Part shown: positions 37,828-49,834 of the stretch, one piece after another
Position numbering within the stretch: position 1 is the first letter of the stretch
Layout: each line of letters starts with the position of its first letter
From: an uncultured Halomonas sp.
GTDB taxonomy: Bacteria > Pseudomonadota > Gammaproteobacteria > Pseudomonadales > Halomonadaceae
Reading direction: 5' to 3'
Assembly (NCBI RefSeq): GCF_946887195.1
Contig: NZ_CAMPKE010000007.1
Location: forward strand, 124,001-188,000
DNA: 64,000 bases
The notes under the pieces: model-generated
What the model was told of the DNA's origin: nothing
What the model saw: only the letters and a program-made list of their open reading frames with translations
Databases searched by the model: none
Translations under genes and position numbers: made by a program

Positions 37828-38373
37828 ATGGCCGGCTATTGCGAGCATGCCCCCGACCATCCGTTCCACGGCCCGTATCATGATCGCGAGTACGGCTTCC
37901 CCGTCGCTGACGACGATGTGCTGTTCGAGCGCCTGGTTCTCGAGATCAATCAGGCGGGGCTGTCGTGGCTGACCGTACTCAAGAAGCGCGATGCCTTCAA
38001 AGCCGCCTTCGACGGCTTCAGCATCGAGCGGGTCGCCAGTTATGGCGATGACGAGCGGCAGCGGCTGCTTGCCGATGCCGGGATCATTCGCAATCGTCTC
38101 AAGATCGATGCCGTCATCCATAACGCGATCGTCATTCGCGCGCTGCAGGACGAGCATGGCAGCTTCAAGGCCTGGCTGGACGCTCACCACCCCTTGCCAC
38201 TGGATGGCTGGGTACGCCTGTTCAAGCGCACCTTTCGCTTTACCGGGCCGGAAATCGTCAATGAATTCCTGATGAGCACCGGCTACCTGCGCGGCGCGCA
38301 TGGCGACGACTGCCCGGTCCAGGCCGACGTCCTGGCGTCACGTCCGCCCTGGGTCGGCCCTGCCGGGATCTGA
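37828..38373 (+). CDS. tag: DNA-3-methyladenine glycosylase I
   Basis: A 181-residue Tag protein. The zinc ligands are C5, H18, H158 and C162, and YHDREYGFP is the family signature near residue 17. NQAGLSWLTVLKKRDAF is the substrate-pocket helix region. It excises 3-methyladenine from alkylated DNA. It is divergent from the glyoxalase gene and ends just before a terminator-like hairpin. Confidence 0.93.
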   Translation: MAGYCEHAPDHPFHGPYHDREYGFPVADDDVLFERLVLEINQAGLSWLTVLKKRDAFKAAFDGFSIERVASYGDDERQRLLADAGIIRNRLKIDAVIHNAIVIRALQDEHGSFKAWLDAHHPLPLDGWVRLFKRTFRFTGPEIVNEFLMSTGYLRGAHGDDCPVQADVLASRPPWVGPAGI

Positions 38374-38381
38374 AACGACCG

Positions 38382-38404
38382 CGCCCGACCGAATCGGTCG
38401 GGCG
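38382..38404. terminator. Hairpin between the convergent tag and azoR genes
   Basis: CGCCCGACC and GGTCGGGCG form a 9-bp GC-rich stem around GAATC, 8 bp after the tag stop. There is no T-run on the plus strand, so termination is likely but not certain. Confidence 0.5.
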
Positions 38405-38439
38405 TGGAACAAGCAATGTGTGGGGCGATGTCTTTGTAA

Positions 38440-39060
38440 CTATCGATAGAGCCCGGCGGCCAGCGAGGCGATGCCCTGGCGCGCCTCCTCGAGCGCTGCT
38501 TCGCGGCGCCCTTTGCCCATGGCCAACCCTTCGGCATAGACGAAATCGACCTCGGCGATACCCATCAAGCCGAGCATATGGGTGAGGTGCGGGGTCTGCG
38601 AATCCAGCGCAGTGCCAACGTATTGACCACCACGGGCCGCCAGAATTATCGCGCGCTTGCCTTGCAGCAGCCCCTGGGGGCCGTTTTCGGTATAGCGGAA
38701 GGTGCGGCCCGCGCGCAACACGCGATCGAACCAGGCCTTGAGCTGCGAAGGAATGCCAAGATTGTAAAGCGGTACCGCGAACACCACGACGTCGTGAGCG
38801 GCCAGCTCCTCGAGCAGCGTTTCGGAACGTGCGGCCAAGGCATCCTGAGCCGCGCTGCGCTCGGCTGCCGGTACCATCCAACTGGCCAGTTCATCGCCTT
38901 GCAGGTGCGGCAATGCCTGGGCAACCAGATCGCGCTCGGTGACGATCACCTCGTCACGCTGGGCGACCTGGGTCTTGAAATGTTCGGCCAGGGCGCGAGA
39001 TTGCCCGCCATCGCCGAGAATCGAGCTATTGAGTAGCAGAACCTTGGTGGAAGTCGTCAT
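38440..39060 (-). CDS. azoR: FMN-dependent NADH-azoreductase
   Basis: A 206-residue flavodoxin-fold protein. The FMN phosphate segment LNSSILGDGGQSRALAE is near residue 10, and VPLYNLGIPSQLKAWFDRV is near residue 96. AzoR reduces quinones and azo compounds with two electrons from NADH, mainly for protection against quinone or electrophile stress. CCGGAGGACACG precedes the ATG. It stands alone, convergent with tag. Confidence 0.93.
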   Translation of the reverse strand: MTTSTKVLLLNSSILGDGGQSRALAEHFKTQVAQRDEVIVTERDLVAQALPHLQGDELASWMVPAAERSAAQDALAARSETLLEELAAHDVVVFAVPLYNLGIPSQLKAWFDRVLRAGRTFRYTENGPQGLLQGKRAIILAARGGQYVGTALDSQTPHLTHMLGLMGIAEVDFVYAEGLAMGKGRREAALEEARQGIASLAAGLYR

Positions 39061-39158
39061 CTCGTGTCCTCCGGTTGAGATGACGCCATTTTACGTGTTC
39101 TTTTTCAAATGAAAATCGCAAAAAACCGCGTCATTCATTCGATAAAAACGAACATTAG

Positions 39159-39926
39159 CTATAGCGCCTCGATGCCCTGGCCGCAGCCACGCAAGCGCCG
39201 GCCCTCCTCTTCCACAGTGACACGCACGGGGTAGGGCTTGCCGCTCATGTCATCGAAACAGGCGCGCGCCTCGAGCCGTATCGTCAGCGGGTGTGCGGCC
39301 TGCGCGCTGGAGAGCGTCATGCTCGCCTGCTGGCCATTGTCCAATCCCGTTACCCGATAAGGCAGCATGAGTGTGCGTTCGCCGTAATCGGTTACCAGGG
39401 TCAGCCGAGGCGCCTGGCGATCCAACGTCAGCGTCCAGCCCGGCTCATTGCCGCTCGCATGGAAGATCGCATCGGGGTAATCGACGCGGGTCAGGCTCTC
39501 GCGACGCACATCCTGCTCGCACTCCAGGCGGCCGTTGTCGCTCTCGACCAGGGCCTCGTCGCCCTTGTTCCAGAACGACAGATCGTCCTTGACGTAGCGA
39601 GCGCCGGAGGCCACCACCGCTCGCTGGAGCTCATAGTGCCCCTGGGACGACCAGAGCCGTAGCCGATTTTCGGGAAATGCGGAAATCAGGTCCTGAGCCG
39701 GCGTGCAGCGCCAGGCAATGAAGGCCTCGGCACCATCGGCGAAGAACGCCGAGGGCAGCAGTGGCGATTGCGGCTCCCGTGCCGTCGTCCCGGTCCGCTC
39801 GCTCGTCTCGGTCGGTGACGATGCCGCCGGCGAAAGATCGCTCACTTCCGGCGAGGAAGAGGGTTTGGATGCGGCGCAACCGGCCAGCAGCAGAGAGATG
39901 CAGCACAAGGGAACGACAAGACGCAT
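39159..39926 (-). CDS. Lipoprotein with MliC-like and COG3650-like domains
   Basis: A 255-residue lipoprotein (signal MRLVVPLCCISLLLAGC, cysteine 17) followed by a Ser/Thr/Pro-rich linker to about residue 60. Residues 65-140 resemble the lysozyme-inhibitor MliC/PliC domain (AWRCTPAQDL, VASGARYVKDDLSFWNKGDE). Residues 145-255 resemble the COG3650 domain (FHASGNEPGWTLTLD). It may protect the cell wall against lysozyme from the outer membrane, and the second domain is uncharacterised. Domain calls are from pattern memory. Confidence 0.75.
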   Translation of the reverse strand: MRLVVPLCCISLLLAGCAASKPSSSPEVSDLSPAASSPTETSERTGTTAREPQSPLLPSAFFADGAEAFIAWRCTPAQDLISAFPENRLRLWSSQGHYELQRAVVASGARYVKDDLSFWNKGDEALVESDNGRLECEQDVRRESLTRVDYPDAIFHASGNEPGWTLTLDRQAPRLTLVTDYGERTLMLPYRVTGLDNGQQASMTLSSAQAAHPLTIRLEARACFDDMSGKPYPVRVTVEEEGRRLRGCGQGIEAL

Positions 39927-40013
39927 GACAGACTCCAGCAGGGATAACGATCCATTAGCGTCTTAGAATACCAGCCACCGACCATGGACGTCCCTGCTCC
40001 CATTGTCCGTCAA

Positions 40014-42326
40014 TTAAAGATCGTTCGAGGAGGCGTGGCGGCGACGCAACTCTTTGGCCGCCTCGACCATATTGACCAGCGCCGGCTCGACCTCCGCCCA
40101 GTCGCGCGTCTTCAGCCCGCAATCCGGGTTGACCCATAGCCGCTCGGCGGGGATCTTCTCGGCGGCCTTGTCCATCAATGCGATCATCCAGCTCACCTCG
40201 GGAATGTTCGGCGAATGGATGTCATAGACGCCAGGACCGATCTCGTTGGGGTAGGCGAAGTCCTTGAAGGCATCGAGCAGCTCCATGTCCGAGCGCGAGG
40301 TCTCGATGGTGATCACGTCGGCATCCAACGCGGCGATGGCGGCGATGATGTCGTTGAACTCCGAGTAGCACATGTGGGTGTGAATCTGGGTGTCGTCGCG
40401 AGCGATGGCCGCGGATAGCTTGAAGCACTCAACCGCCCAGTCGAGATACGCCTGCCAGTGCGCCCGGCGTAGCGGCAATCCCTCGCGCAGCGCCGGTTCG
40501 TCGATCTGGATGATGCCGATGCCGGCGGCCTCGAGATCGGCGACCTCGTCGCGCAGCGCCAGTGCGATCTGCCGGCAGGTCGCCGCGCGCGGCTGATCGT
40601 CGCGCACGAACGACCATTGCAGAATGGTCACCGGGCCGGTCAGCATGCCTTTCATCGGTTTGTCGGTCAGCGTCTGGGCGTACTCGCTCCAGCGCACGGT
40701 CATCGCCTGCGGGCGGCTGACATCGCCGAAGATCAGCGGCGGCTTGACGCAACGCGAGCCGTAACTCTGCACCCAGCCATTGCCGGTAAAGGCGAAGCCA
40801 TCGAGCTGCTCGCCGAAGTACTCGACCATGTCGTTGCGCTCGGCCTCGCCATGCACCGGCACATCCAGGCCCAGCGCCTGCTGACGTTCGACGGCGAAGG
40901 CGATCTCCTCGCGCATCGTCGCCTCATAGTCTCCACGGCCCAGCTCGTCGGCCCTGAAGGCGCGTCGCGCCGCACGAATAGCCGCAGTCTGCGGGAAGGA
41001 GCCGATGGTGGTGGTCGGGAACAGCGGCAGATCGAACCGGGCACGCTGAGCGCGAGCGCGTGCCGGGTAATCGCTGGCCCGCTGGGTATCGCCGTCACCG
41101 ACCGAGCGCAAGCGCTCGGCGACCGCCGCCTTGTGAATACGCGTCGAATCGCGGCGCTCGGCCAACGCCGCGCTGGCCTCGGCGAGGCGTGTCTCGTCGC
41201 TCGCATCGCTGCGGCCATCGATCAAGCGGGCCAGACTGGCGACTTCGTCGAGCTTCTGACGGGCGAAGGCCAGCCAGCCCTTGAGTTCGTCATCGAGACC
41301 GGCTTCGGCATCGAGATCGACCGGCACGTGCAGTAGCGAACAGCTCGGCGCCAGCCATAAACGCTCGCCCAGGCGCATCTTGGCCACGCTCAGGGTTTCG
41401 CGCAGCGCGGCCAGATCGGCGCGCCAGACATTGCGCCCGTCGATCGCCCCCACCGAGAGAATCTTGTAGGCCGGTAAGCGATCGAGCACACGCTCGAGCT
41501 GCTCCGGCGCGCGCACCGTATCGATATGCAAGGCATCGACGGGCAAGCCGGTGGCCAGCGAGAGATTGTCGCCGAGATCGCCGAAATAGGTCGCCAGCAG
41601 CAGCTTGACCGGCGCCGACTGCAGGGTGTTGTAGGCCGTTTCGAACGCCTGCTGCCATTCGCGTGGCAGATCCTGGACCAGCGCCGGCTCGTCGAGCTGC
41701 ACCCACTCGACGCCCTGTTCGCCCAGGCGGGTAAGGATTTCGCCATAGACCGGCAGCAGCGCAGTGAGCAGATCGAGGCGATCGAAGCCGCTGCCCGGGG
41801 CTTCGCCCTTGACCTTGCCCAACCACAGCCAGGTCAGCGGGCCAGTCAGGGCGACCTTCACCGCATGGCCGGCGGCCCTGGCCTCGGCGACCTCGTCGAA
41901 CAGGCGCTCGCTGGCGATATGAAACGTCTGCCCGCGATGCAGTTCAGGGACCAGATAGTGGTAGTTGGTATCGAAGTACTTGGTCATCTCGCAGGCTGCC
42001 GCCGGCGTGCCGGTCGGCGCCCGGCCCCGCGCCATGCGAAAGGTGGTGTCGAGATCGATGCTCTCAGCCACATTACCAAACCGAGGCGGCACCGCGCCGA
42101 GGAGTGCCGTGACGTTGAGTACCTGATCGTAAAAGGCGAAATCGCCGACGGTCACCAGATCGAGACCCGCATCGCGTTGCGCCCGCCAGTGGCGTGCACG
42201 TAGCTCGGCACCGGCGGCTTCCAGCGCCGGCTGGTCGATCTCGCCCTTCCAGTAGGCTTCGACGGCTTTCTTGAGTTCGCGTTGCGCGCCGATTCGTGGA
42301 TAACCGAGCGTATGGGCCAGCGTCAT
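40014..42326 (-). CDS. metE: Cobalamin-independent methionine synthase
   Basis: A 770-residue MetE of normal length with two barrel halves. The zinc-thiolate site includes H and C of HTHMCYSEF (near residue 650) and C of [11 protein letters not shown] (near residue 736). It transfers a methyl group from methyl-tetrahydrofolate triglutamate to homocysteine. It is divergent from metR, and a MetR box lies between the two. No cobalamin riboswitch is seen in the 119-bp leader. Confidence 0.97.
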   Translation of the reverse strand: MTLAHTLGYPRIGAQRELKKAVEAYWKGEIDQPALEAAGAELRARHWRAQRDAGLDLVTVGDFAFYDQVLNVTALLGAVPPRFGNVAESIDLDTTFRMARGRAPTGTPAAACEMTKYFDTNYHYLVPELHRGQTFHIASERLFDEVAEARAAGHAVKVALTGPLTWLWLGKVKGEAPGSGFDRLDLLTALLPVYGEILTRLGEQGVEWVQLDEPALVQDLPREWQQAFETAYNTLQSAPVKLLLATYFGDLGDNLSLATGLPVDALHIDTVRAPEQLERVLDRLPAYKILSVGAIDGRNVWRADLAALRETLSVAKMRLGERLWLAPSCSLLHVPVDLDAEAGLDDELKGWLAFARQKLDEVASLARLIDGRSDASDETRLAEASAALAERRDSTRIHKAAVAERLRSVGDGDTQRASDYPARARAQRARFDLPLFPTTTIGSFPQTAAIRAARRAFRADELGRGDYEATMREEIAFAVERQQALGLDVPVHGEAERNDMVEYFGEQLDGFAFTGNGWVQSYGSRCVKPPLIFGDVSRPQAMTVRWSEYAQTLTDKPMKGMLTGPVTILQWSFVRDDQPRAATCRQIALALRDEVADLEAAGIGIIQIDEPALREGLPLRRAHWQAYLDWAVECFKLSAAIARDDTQIHTHMCYSEFNDIIAAIAALDADVITIETSRSDMELLDAFKDFAYPNEIGPGVYDIHSPNIPEVSWMIALMDKAAEKIPAERLWVNPDCGLKTRDWAEVEPALVNMVEAAKELRRRHASSNDL

Positions 42327-42446
42327 CGTCGTTATTCCTTTGCGTCATTAAACGATAGAATTGGCGAGAAATTTCGCCATATGCGTTGGACGCAAGTGTC
42401 TCTGGCGGCAGAAAGTGAATCAAACTAAATTAATTAATTATCAACA

Positions 42447-42459
42447 TGAACGGTTTTCA
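42447..42459. promoter_or_regulatory. MetR binding site between metE and metR
   Basis: TGAACGGTTTTCA fits the MetR consensus TGAA-N5-TTCA exactly. It lies 121 bp upstream of metE and 4 bp before the metR ATG at 42464, where it could repress metR and help activate metE. Confidence 0.7.
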
Positions 42460-42463
42460 TGCC

Positions 42464-43378
42464 ATGCTCGAGCTTCGTCATCTTCGCACCCTGATCGCCC
42501 TGCGTGATGCCGGCTCGCTGGTCGAGGCCGCCGAGCGCGTTCACCTGACGCAATCGGCACTTTCACATCAGATAAAGGATCTGGAAGAGCGCCTGGGCAG
42601 TCCGCTGTTCATGCGTAAGTCGCGACCGGTGGAGTTCACCCGCGCTGGCGAGCGGCTGCTGGCGCTGGCCGAGCAGGTGCTGCCGCAGATACGCATGGCC
42701 GAGCGCGATCTGGCTCGCCTGGCCGGCGACGAGCAGGGCCGGCTGCACATGGCCATCGAATGCCATAGCTGCTTCCAGTGGCTGATGCCGACCATCGATT
42801 ACTTTCGCGATCATTGGCAGGAGGTCGAGGTCGACATTCCCAGCGGCCATCACTTCGACCCGTTACCCGCTTTGGCCCGCGAGCAGCTCGACCTGGTGAT
42901 CACCGCCGACCCGCAGCCATTGCCCGGCGTCCATTACGAGCCGCTGTTTCGCTACGAAGGGCTGCTGGCGGTGGCCAAGCAGCATCGCCTGGCCGGCAAC
43001 GGCTTCGTCACGCCGCGCGAGTTAGCCGACGAAACGCTGATCACCTATCCGGTGGAACACACGCGACTGGACGTGTTCACGCAGTTTCTCGACCCGGCGG
43101 GGCTCGCGCCACGCGAGGTGCGCACCGCCGAATTGACGATCATGATGATGCAGCTCGTCGCCAGCGGACGCGGCGTCTGCGCGCTACCCAACTGGGCACT
43201 GACCGAATATCTGGAGCGCGGCTACGTGCGTGCGCTGCCACTCGGCGAGAAAGGCGTATGGAGCACGCTGTTCGCCGCGATCCGTGAGGAGCAGCGCGAA
43301 CTGCCCTGGATGATGGATTTTTTGCGCACCGCTCGCGATACGTCGTTCGCGGTGCTGGATGGCATCAAGCCGGCCTGA
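42464..43378 (+). CDS. metR: LysR-family methionine regulator MetR
   Basis: A 304-residue LysR protein starting MLELRHLRTLIALRDAGSLV, with the helix-turn-helix HLTQSALSHQIKDLEERLG and GSPLFMRKSRPVEFT following. This is close to E. coli MetR, which activates metE with homocysteine as co-inducer. An in-frame ATG at 42446 exists, but it is embedded in the MetR box, and the MetR family starts at the ATG I chose. Confidence 0.93.
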   Translation: MLELRHLRTLIALRDAGSLVEAAERVHLTQSALSHQIKDLEERLGSPLFMRKSRPVEFTRAGERLLALAEQVLPQIRMAERDLARLAGDEQGRLHMAIECHSCFQWLMPTIDYFRDHWQEVEVDIPSGHHFDPLPALAREQLDLVITADPQPLPGVHYEPLFRYEGLLAVAKQHRLAGNGFVTPRELADETLITYPVEHTRLDVFTQFLDPAGLAPREVRTAELTIMMMQLVASGRGVCALPNWALTEYLERGYVRALPLGEKGVWSTLFAAIREEQRELPWMMDFLRTARDTSFAVLDGIKPA

Positions 43379-43521
43379 GGAACCACTGTATAAATGTCTG
43401 CACGGACGAACCACTACGTTACGCGGTGCTCAAAAACTCACCTAACCACATGTTATGTCTCGTTTTTTGTGCGCCGCGCGCCTTGTGCTTCATTCCGTTC
43501 GTCGATTTATTCAGCGACTCC

Positions 43522-43968
43522 CTAGCGAGCCCACTCCAATAGGGTTCGATAGCCCCCCTCGGGGAGTTGTGGGCTGGGTTCGTCGGTGGAAAGAATCAGC
43601 CGCTCGCCATCGAGATCGACGTCGCGGCTCAGCCGCGCGCCCTGCCAGAACACCAGGCTGGCGATATCGACATCGTGACGTACCGTCCTGCCCGCCAGCG
43701 ACCAGCGGCCACCATAAGCGAAGCCACTGCGAAAGTGCGCCGCCAGGCTGGCCTCGCTGGCGGGATCCAGCGGTGGCCGTTCATCGGCCACCACCTGGAC
43801 CGCCATGCGATCCGGCTGGCCGGCGGCGTTAGCGAGATAGATCAACTGCCCCTGCGCCGCACCCAGCGGAGCGAGTTCGCGGCCATCGGGCCAGCGATAG
43901 ACGAAGTGCATGAGCCGCCAGTGGCCGAGCAAGTCATGGGAAGCGATCGCCTGCGAGTTTGTTGTCAT
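43522..43968 (-). CDS. Lipocalin-like domain protein
   Basis: A 148-residue protein with the pattern of the lipocalin_5 family: GHWRLMHFVYRWPDGRELAPLG (first strand; the W is conserved), GQLIYL and MAVQV strands, and a C-terminal DLDGERLILST. No signal peptide is visible, so it is probably cytoplasmic. The gene follows the rstB-like kinase by 25 bp on the same strand and is likely cotranscribed. The ligand and role are unknown. Confidence 0.75.
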   Translation of the reverse strand: MTTNSQAIASHDLLGHWRLMHFVYRWPDGRELAPLGAAQGQLIYLANAAGQPDRMAVQVVADERPPLDPASEASLAAHFRSGFAYGGRWSLAGRTVRHDVDIASLVFWQGARLSRDVDLDGERLILSTDEPSPQLPEGGYRTLLEWAR

Positions 43969-43993
43969 TGTCGAAGTTTCCTCGTTGCGGGTT

Positions 43994-45631
43994 TCATTCG
44001 GCGCCCATGAGATCGCGCTTGACGGAGTGCACCGAGAGCGGCAGCAACAGACTGAAACGTGCGCCGCCCAGTGCCTGGCTCTCCTCCACGACCACGCTGC
44101 CCCCATGCCATAGCATGATCTTCTGCACGATCGACAGGCCCAGGCCATAACCGCCCGAGCGCCGGGTACGGCTATTGTCGAGGCGGGCGAATGGCTTGAA
44201 GACTTCCTGACGGTCGTTTTCGGGCACGCCGGGGCCGTCGTCCTCGACATCCAGCCGCACCGCGCGAGCGTCGCGCGTCAGGCGGATCATCACCCGCGAC
44301 TCGGCGTGGCGGCAGGCATTGGCGACCAGATTCTGCAAGGCCCGCTGCAGATAGCGCGGCTCGGCAATCGCTTCGATCTCCTCGCCCGGTGCGATATCGA
44401 GCGTGATCCGCGGATGCAGCGAGGACAGGCTGTCGACCACGCGTGCGGCGATGGCCCGGCACTCGACGGTCTCGGTTTCCAGACTCACGCCACTGGCGTT
44501 ATCGCTGCCCAGCTTGGCGTAGGTGAGAATCTCGTCGATCAACTGGTCGAGTTCCTCGATATCGCCATCGATGCCCTTCAATTGCCGGCGCACGGCCTCC
44601 TGCTCGGTCATGTCATCGACCATCTGCACCGCGAAGCGAATGCGCGCCACCGGCGTGCGCAACTCGTGGGAGACCGCGCGGATCATCTCCTGCTGCGCGC
44701 GCAGCAGCGACTGGACCTGTGCCGCCATGCCGTTGAAGGCCATGCCCAAGCGGCCCATGAAGTCGCTGCTCTCGACCTTGACGCGAGTATCCAGATAGCC
44801 GCCGGCGATCCGCGTGGCGGCCTTCTCGAGACGCGCCATGCGCGCCTCCACGCCGCGGACGATCAGGTAGATGGCGGCGGCCAGCATGCCCAGCGTGGCC
44901 AGCACCAGCCCCAGGGTCAGGGTCAGCGGCATGACCTGAAAGCCCATGATCGGCCCGACCTGGATCCAGTGTGGCGAGCCATCCGTCAGCGCCGCCGAGC
45001 GGGCAAACGCCGACATGCTGCGCGCTTCGGGTATCAGATGCAGGACCACATCGCCGCTGGCCAGCCGCTCACGCTGGCGTTCGTCGAGTACCGATGGTGG
45101 CGCCGCGAATAGCGTTACCGGCAGCGCCTGCCTGTCGATCAGTCGCTGTAACGGCTGCTCCGGCTTCGCCAAGCCCCCCAGCCAGGTACGCAACATGTCG
45201 ACCAGACCACGCAGTTGCTGCTCGGTCAGTCGCGCCAGCGTGGCTTCGAGCAGCAGCGGTTCGGAGGGAAGTCGCTGCCATAGGTGCCAATTGCCCTCGC
45301 TGTCGGTCTCGACCAGCGGTCGGCCGTCATCGAGCCTGGCGCGCTTGAAATAGTTGAAGGCCTTGCGCTCGGCCGAATGCAGGGTGAGCTGCATGTCCAG
45401 CTGCTCGCTCTGCTGGCGCAACCAGGCCTGGCGCTCGTCGGGAGGCACTTCGCCGAGGAGCGTCGTCAATAGCGCCATCGGTGCGCTTGCCAGTTGCTCC
45501 CGGTAGTGTTCGCGGCGCACCTGATCGACGGTCAAATAACCCAGCAGGGCCAGACTGAAGGTCAATATCAGCGCCAGCAGCAGCCAGGCATAGACCCGCA
45601 GAAAGGTACTGTCGGCCAAAGTACGGCGCAT
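43994..45631 (-). CDS. Sensor histidine kinase, RstB-like
   Basis: A 545-residue kinase. Helix 1 (about 11-35) and helix 2 (about 240-265) enclose a large periplasmic domain. Then come a HAMP linker, H322 in AVSHELRTPVARIRF, and an ATPase domain with ACRHAES, DDGPGVPENDR and GGYGLGLSIV. It is over 100 residues longer than E. coli RstB, the extra length lying in the periplasmic domain. It follows the response regulator gene by 5 bp. The signal is unknown. Confidence 0.88.
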   Translation of the reverse strand: MRRTLADSTFLRVYAWLLLALILTFSLALLGYLTVDQVRREHYREQLASAPMALLTTLLGEVPPDERQAWLRQQSEQLDMQLTLHSAERKAFNYFKRARLDDGRPLVETDSEGNWHLWQRLPSEPLLLEATLARLTEQQLRGLVDMLRTWLGGLAKPEQPLQRLIDRQALPVTLFAAPPSVLDERQRERLASGDVVLHLIPEARSMSAFARSAALTDGSPHWIQVGPIMGFQVMPLTLTLGLVLATLGMLAAAIYLIVRGVEARMARLEKAATRIAGGYLDTRVKVESSDFMGRLGMAFNGMAAQVQSLLRAQQEMIRAVSHELRTPVARIRFAVQMVDDMTEQEAVRRQLKGIDGDIEELDQLIDEILTYAKLGSDNASGVSLETETVECRAIAARVVDSLSSLHPRITLDIAPGEEIEAIAEPRYLQRALQNLVANACRHAESRVMIRLTRDARAVRLDVEDDGPGVPENDRQEVFKPFARLDNSRTRRSGGYGLGLSIVQKIMLWHGGSVVVEESQALGGARFSLLLPLSVHSVKRDLMGAE

Positions 45632-45636
45632 GACGA

Positions 45637-46353
45637 TCAGGCGTCCTTGACGAACAGATAACCTTTGCTGCGCACGGTCTTGATGCGATGCGGCTGATTG
45701 GGGTCGTCGCCGATCTTGGGACGAATGCGCGAGACTCGCACATCGATGGAGCGGTCCTGACCGTCGTAGCGGATACCGCGCAGCGACGAGAAGATCTCCT
45801 CGCGGGTCAGCACGCGCCCAGCGTTGTCGGCGAGCAGCCACAGCAGATCGAACTCGGCGCTGGTCAGGTCGACCCGCTCGTCGTCTAGCCAGGCCTCACG
45901 GGTCGCGCTGTCGATCACCAGGCCGCCGAACGTCAGCTTCGCGGCGCCGCTATTGCTGTCGGCGGGATCGCTGCGACGCATCAGTGCCCGCATGCGTGCC
46001 AGCAGTACGCGTGGCTGCACCGGCTTGGGCACGTAGTCGTCGGCGCCCATCTCCAGGCCGAGTACCTGATCCATGTCGTCGGTACGCGCGGTCAGCATCA
46101 AGATCGGGCCGGCGTATTGCGGCCTCGCGCGGCGACAGATCGACAGACCGTCCTCGCCGGGAAGCATCAGATCCAGAATGACGATGTCCGGCTCGAGTGC
46201 GACGATACGCTCCACACCCAACGCACCGTCACCTTCTATGGTCACGCGAAAACCGTTGGCCTCGAGATAATCACTGGTCAGCTCCGCGAGGCGCTCATCA
46301 TCCTCGATGATCAGTACGTGATCCTGCTGTTTACTGTCCAAGCTGGTATCCAT
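45637..46353 (-). CDS. OmpR-family response regulator, RstA-like
   Basis: A 238-residue response regulator of RstA size. D61 in VILDLMLPGEDGL is the phosphoacceptor, and DYVPKPVQPR holds the conserved lysine. A winged-helix domain ends with TVRSKGYLFV. The ATG at 46353 is preferred; a TTG at 46398 in frame would add 15 residues. It is first in a three-gene set with the kinase and the lipocalin-like gene and divergent from nrdA. Confidence 0.88.
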   Translation of the reverse strand: MDTSLDSKQQDHVLIIEDDERLAELTSDYLEANGFRVTIEGDGALGVERIVALEPDIVILDLMLPGEDGLSICRRARPQYAGPILMLTARTDDMDQVLGLEMGADDYVPKPVQPRVLLARMRALMRRSDPADSNSGAAKLTFGGLVIDSATREAWLDDERVDLTSAEFDLLWLLADNAGRVLTREEIFSSLRGIRYDGQDRSIDVRVSRIRPKIGDDPNQPHRIKTVRSKGYLFVKDA

Positions 46354-46458
46354 CCTATTGGCTAGGTGGCGTGGCGACGCCACTAACGATCCAAGCAATG
46401 CTACACCCCGCTACAGGTCGTTACGAGATTGTCACTCTCAACCATAGCGGATGGTCGG

Positions 46459-46479
46459 GAATGATACCTGAAATCATTC
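46459..46479. promoter_or_regulatory. GAATGAT-N7-ATCATTC dyad upstream of the rstA-like gene
   Basis: A perfect 7-bp inverted repeat with a 7-bp spacer lies about 105 bp upstream of the response regulator and about 315 bp upstream of nrdA. It may be an autoregulatory site of the RstA-like regulator. The rest of 46354-46580 holds no gene. Confidence 0.4.
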
Positions 46480-46584
46480 TCGGTCCCGCTCTTTTCGTCC
46501 TACCGCTTATTTAGCGATCGCTGCGAAAAGCGCTGCCATGCGGCTTGCAGAGGCGGCGTTGAATACGCCTACGAAAGTCACAAC

Positions 46585-46668
46585 CTATCCACAAGATATC
46601 CACTTGCCCAATGCCACCCGGCACACTATCTTGTGGTCGTAAGCGGCTTGACCACAAGATAGTGTGCC
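46585..46668 (+). promoter_or_regulatory. nrdAB control region: 19-bp inverted repeat, NrdR-like boxes and DnaA-like box
   Basis: GGCACACTATCTTGTGGTC (46620-46638) and its exact complement (46650-46668) form a perfect 19-bp inverted repeat around an 11-bp loop. Each arm resembles an NrdR box (ACACTAT..TTGTGG). The motif CCACAAGATA occurs at 46589-46598 and 46652-46661, and as its complement at 46627-46636. CTATCCACA at 46585-46593 differs at one base from the DnaA box TTATCCACA. NrdR and DnaA are known regulators of ribonucleotide reductase genes. The 440-bp gap 46354-46793 holds no gene. Confidence 0.6.
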
Positions 46669-46793
46669 CCACTAACAAGCAAGCCCTGCACTGTCAATGC
46701 CCGATTAGTGGCCATGCCGGTGGCGTTAAACGCCCCGAAGCAAGCAATAAACACGATTTCCCACATCAACGTAAGCTAGGGATACACGGCGCC

Positions 46794-49736
<2,943 letters not shown>

Positions 49737-49834
49737 ATCGAAATTCGCCGCGCTCGGTGAATTTCCCGAACAGGCTTGATCCTTGGCCATCGCTTACGGT
49801 CCAAGGGACAAGAGACGGATATAAAGGTGAAACC

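Noticed and set aside
42446..42463. ATG at 42446 as metR start
   Set aside because: It is within a consensus MetR box and adds six residues absent from the family; the ATG at 42464 is preferred.
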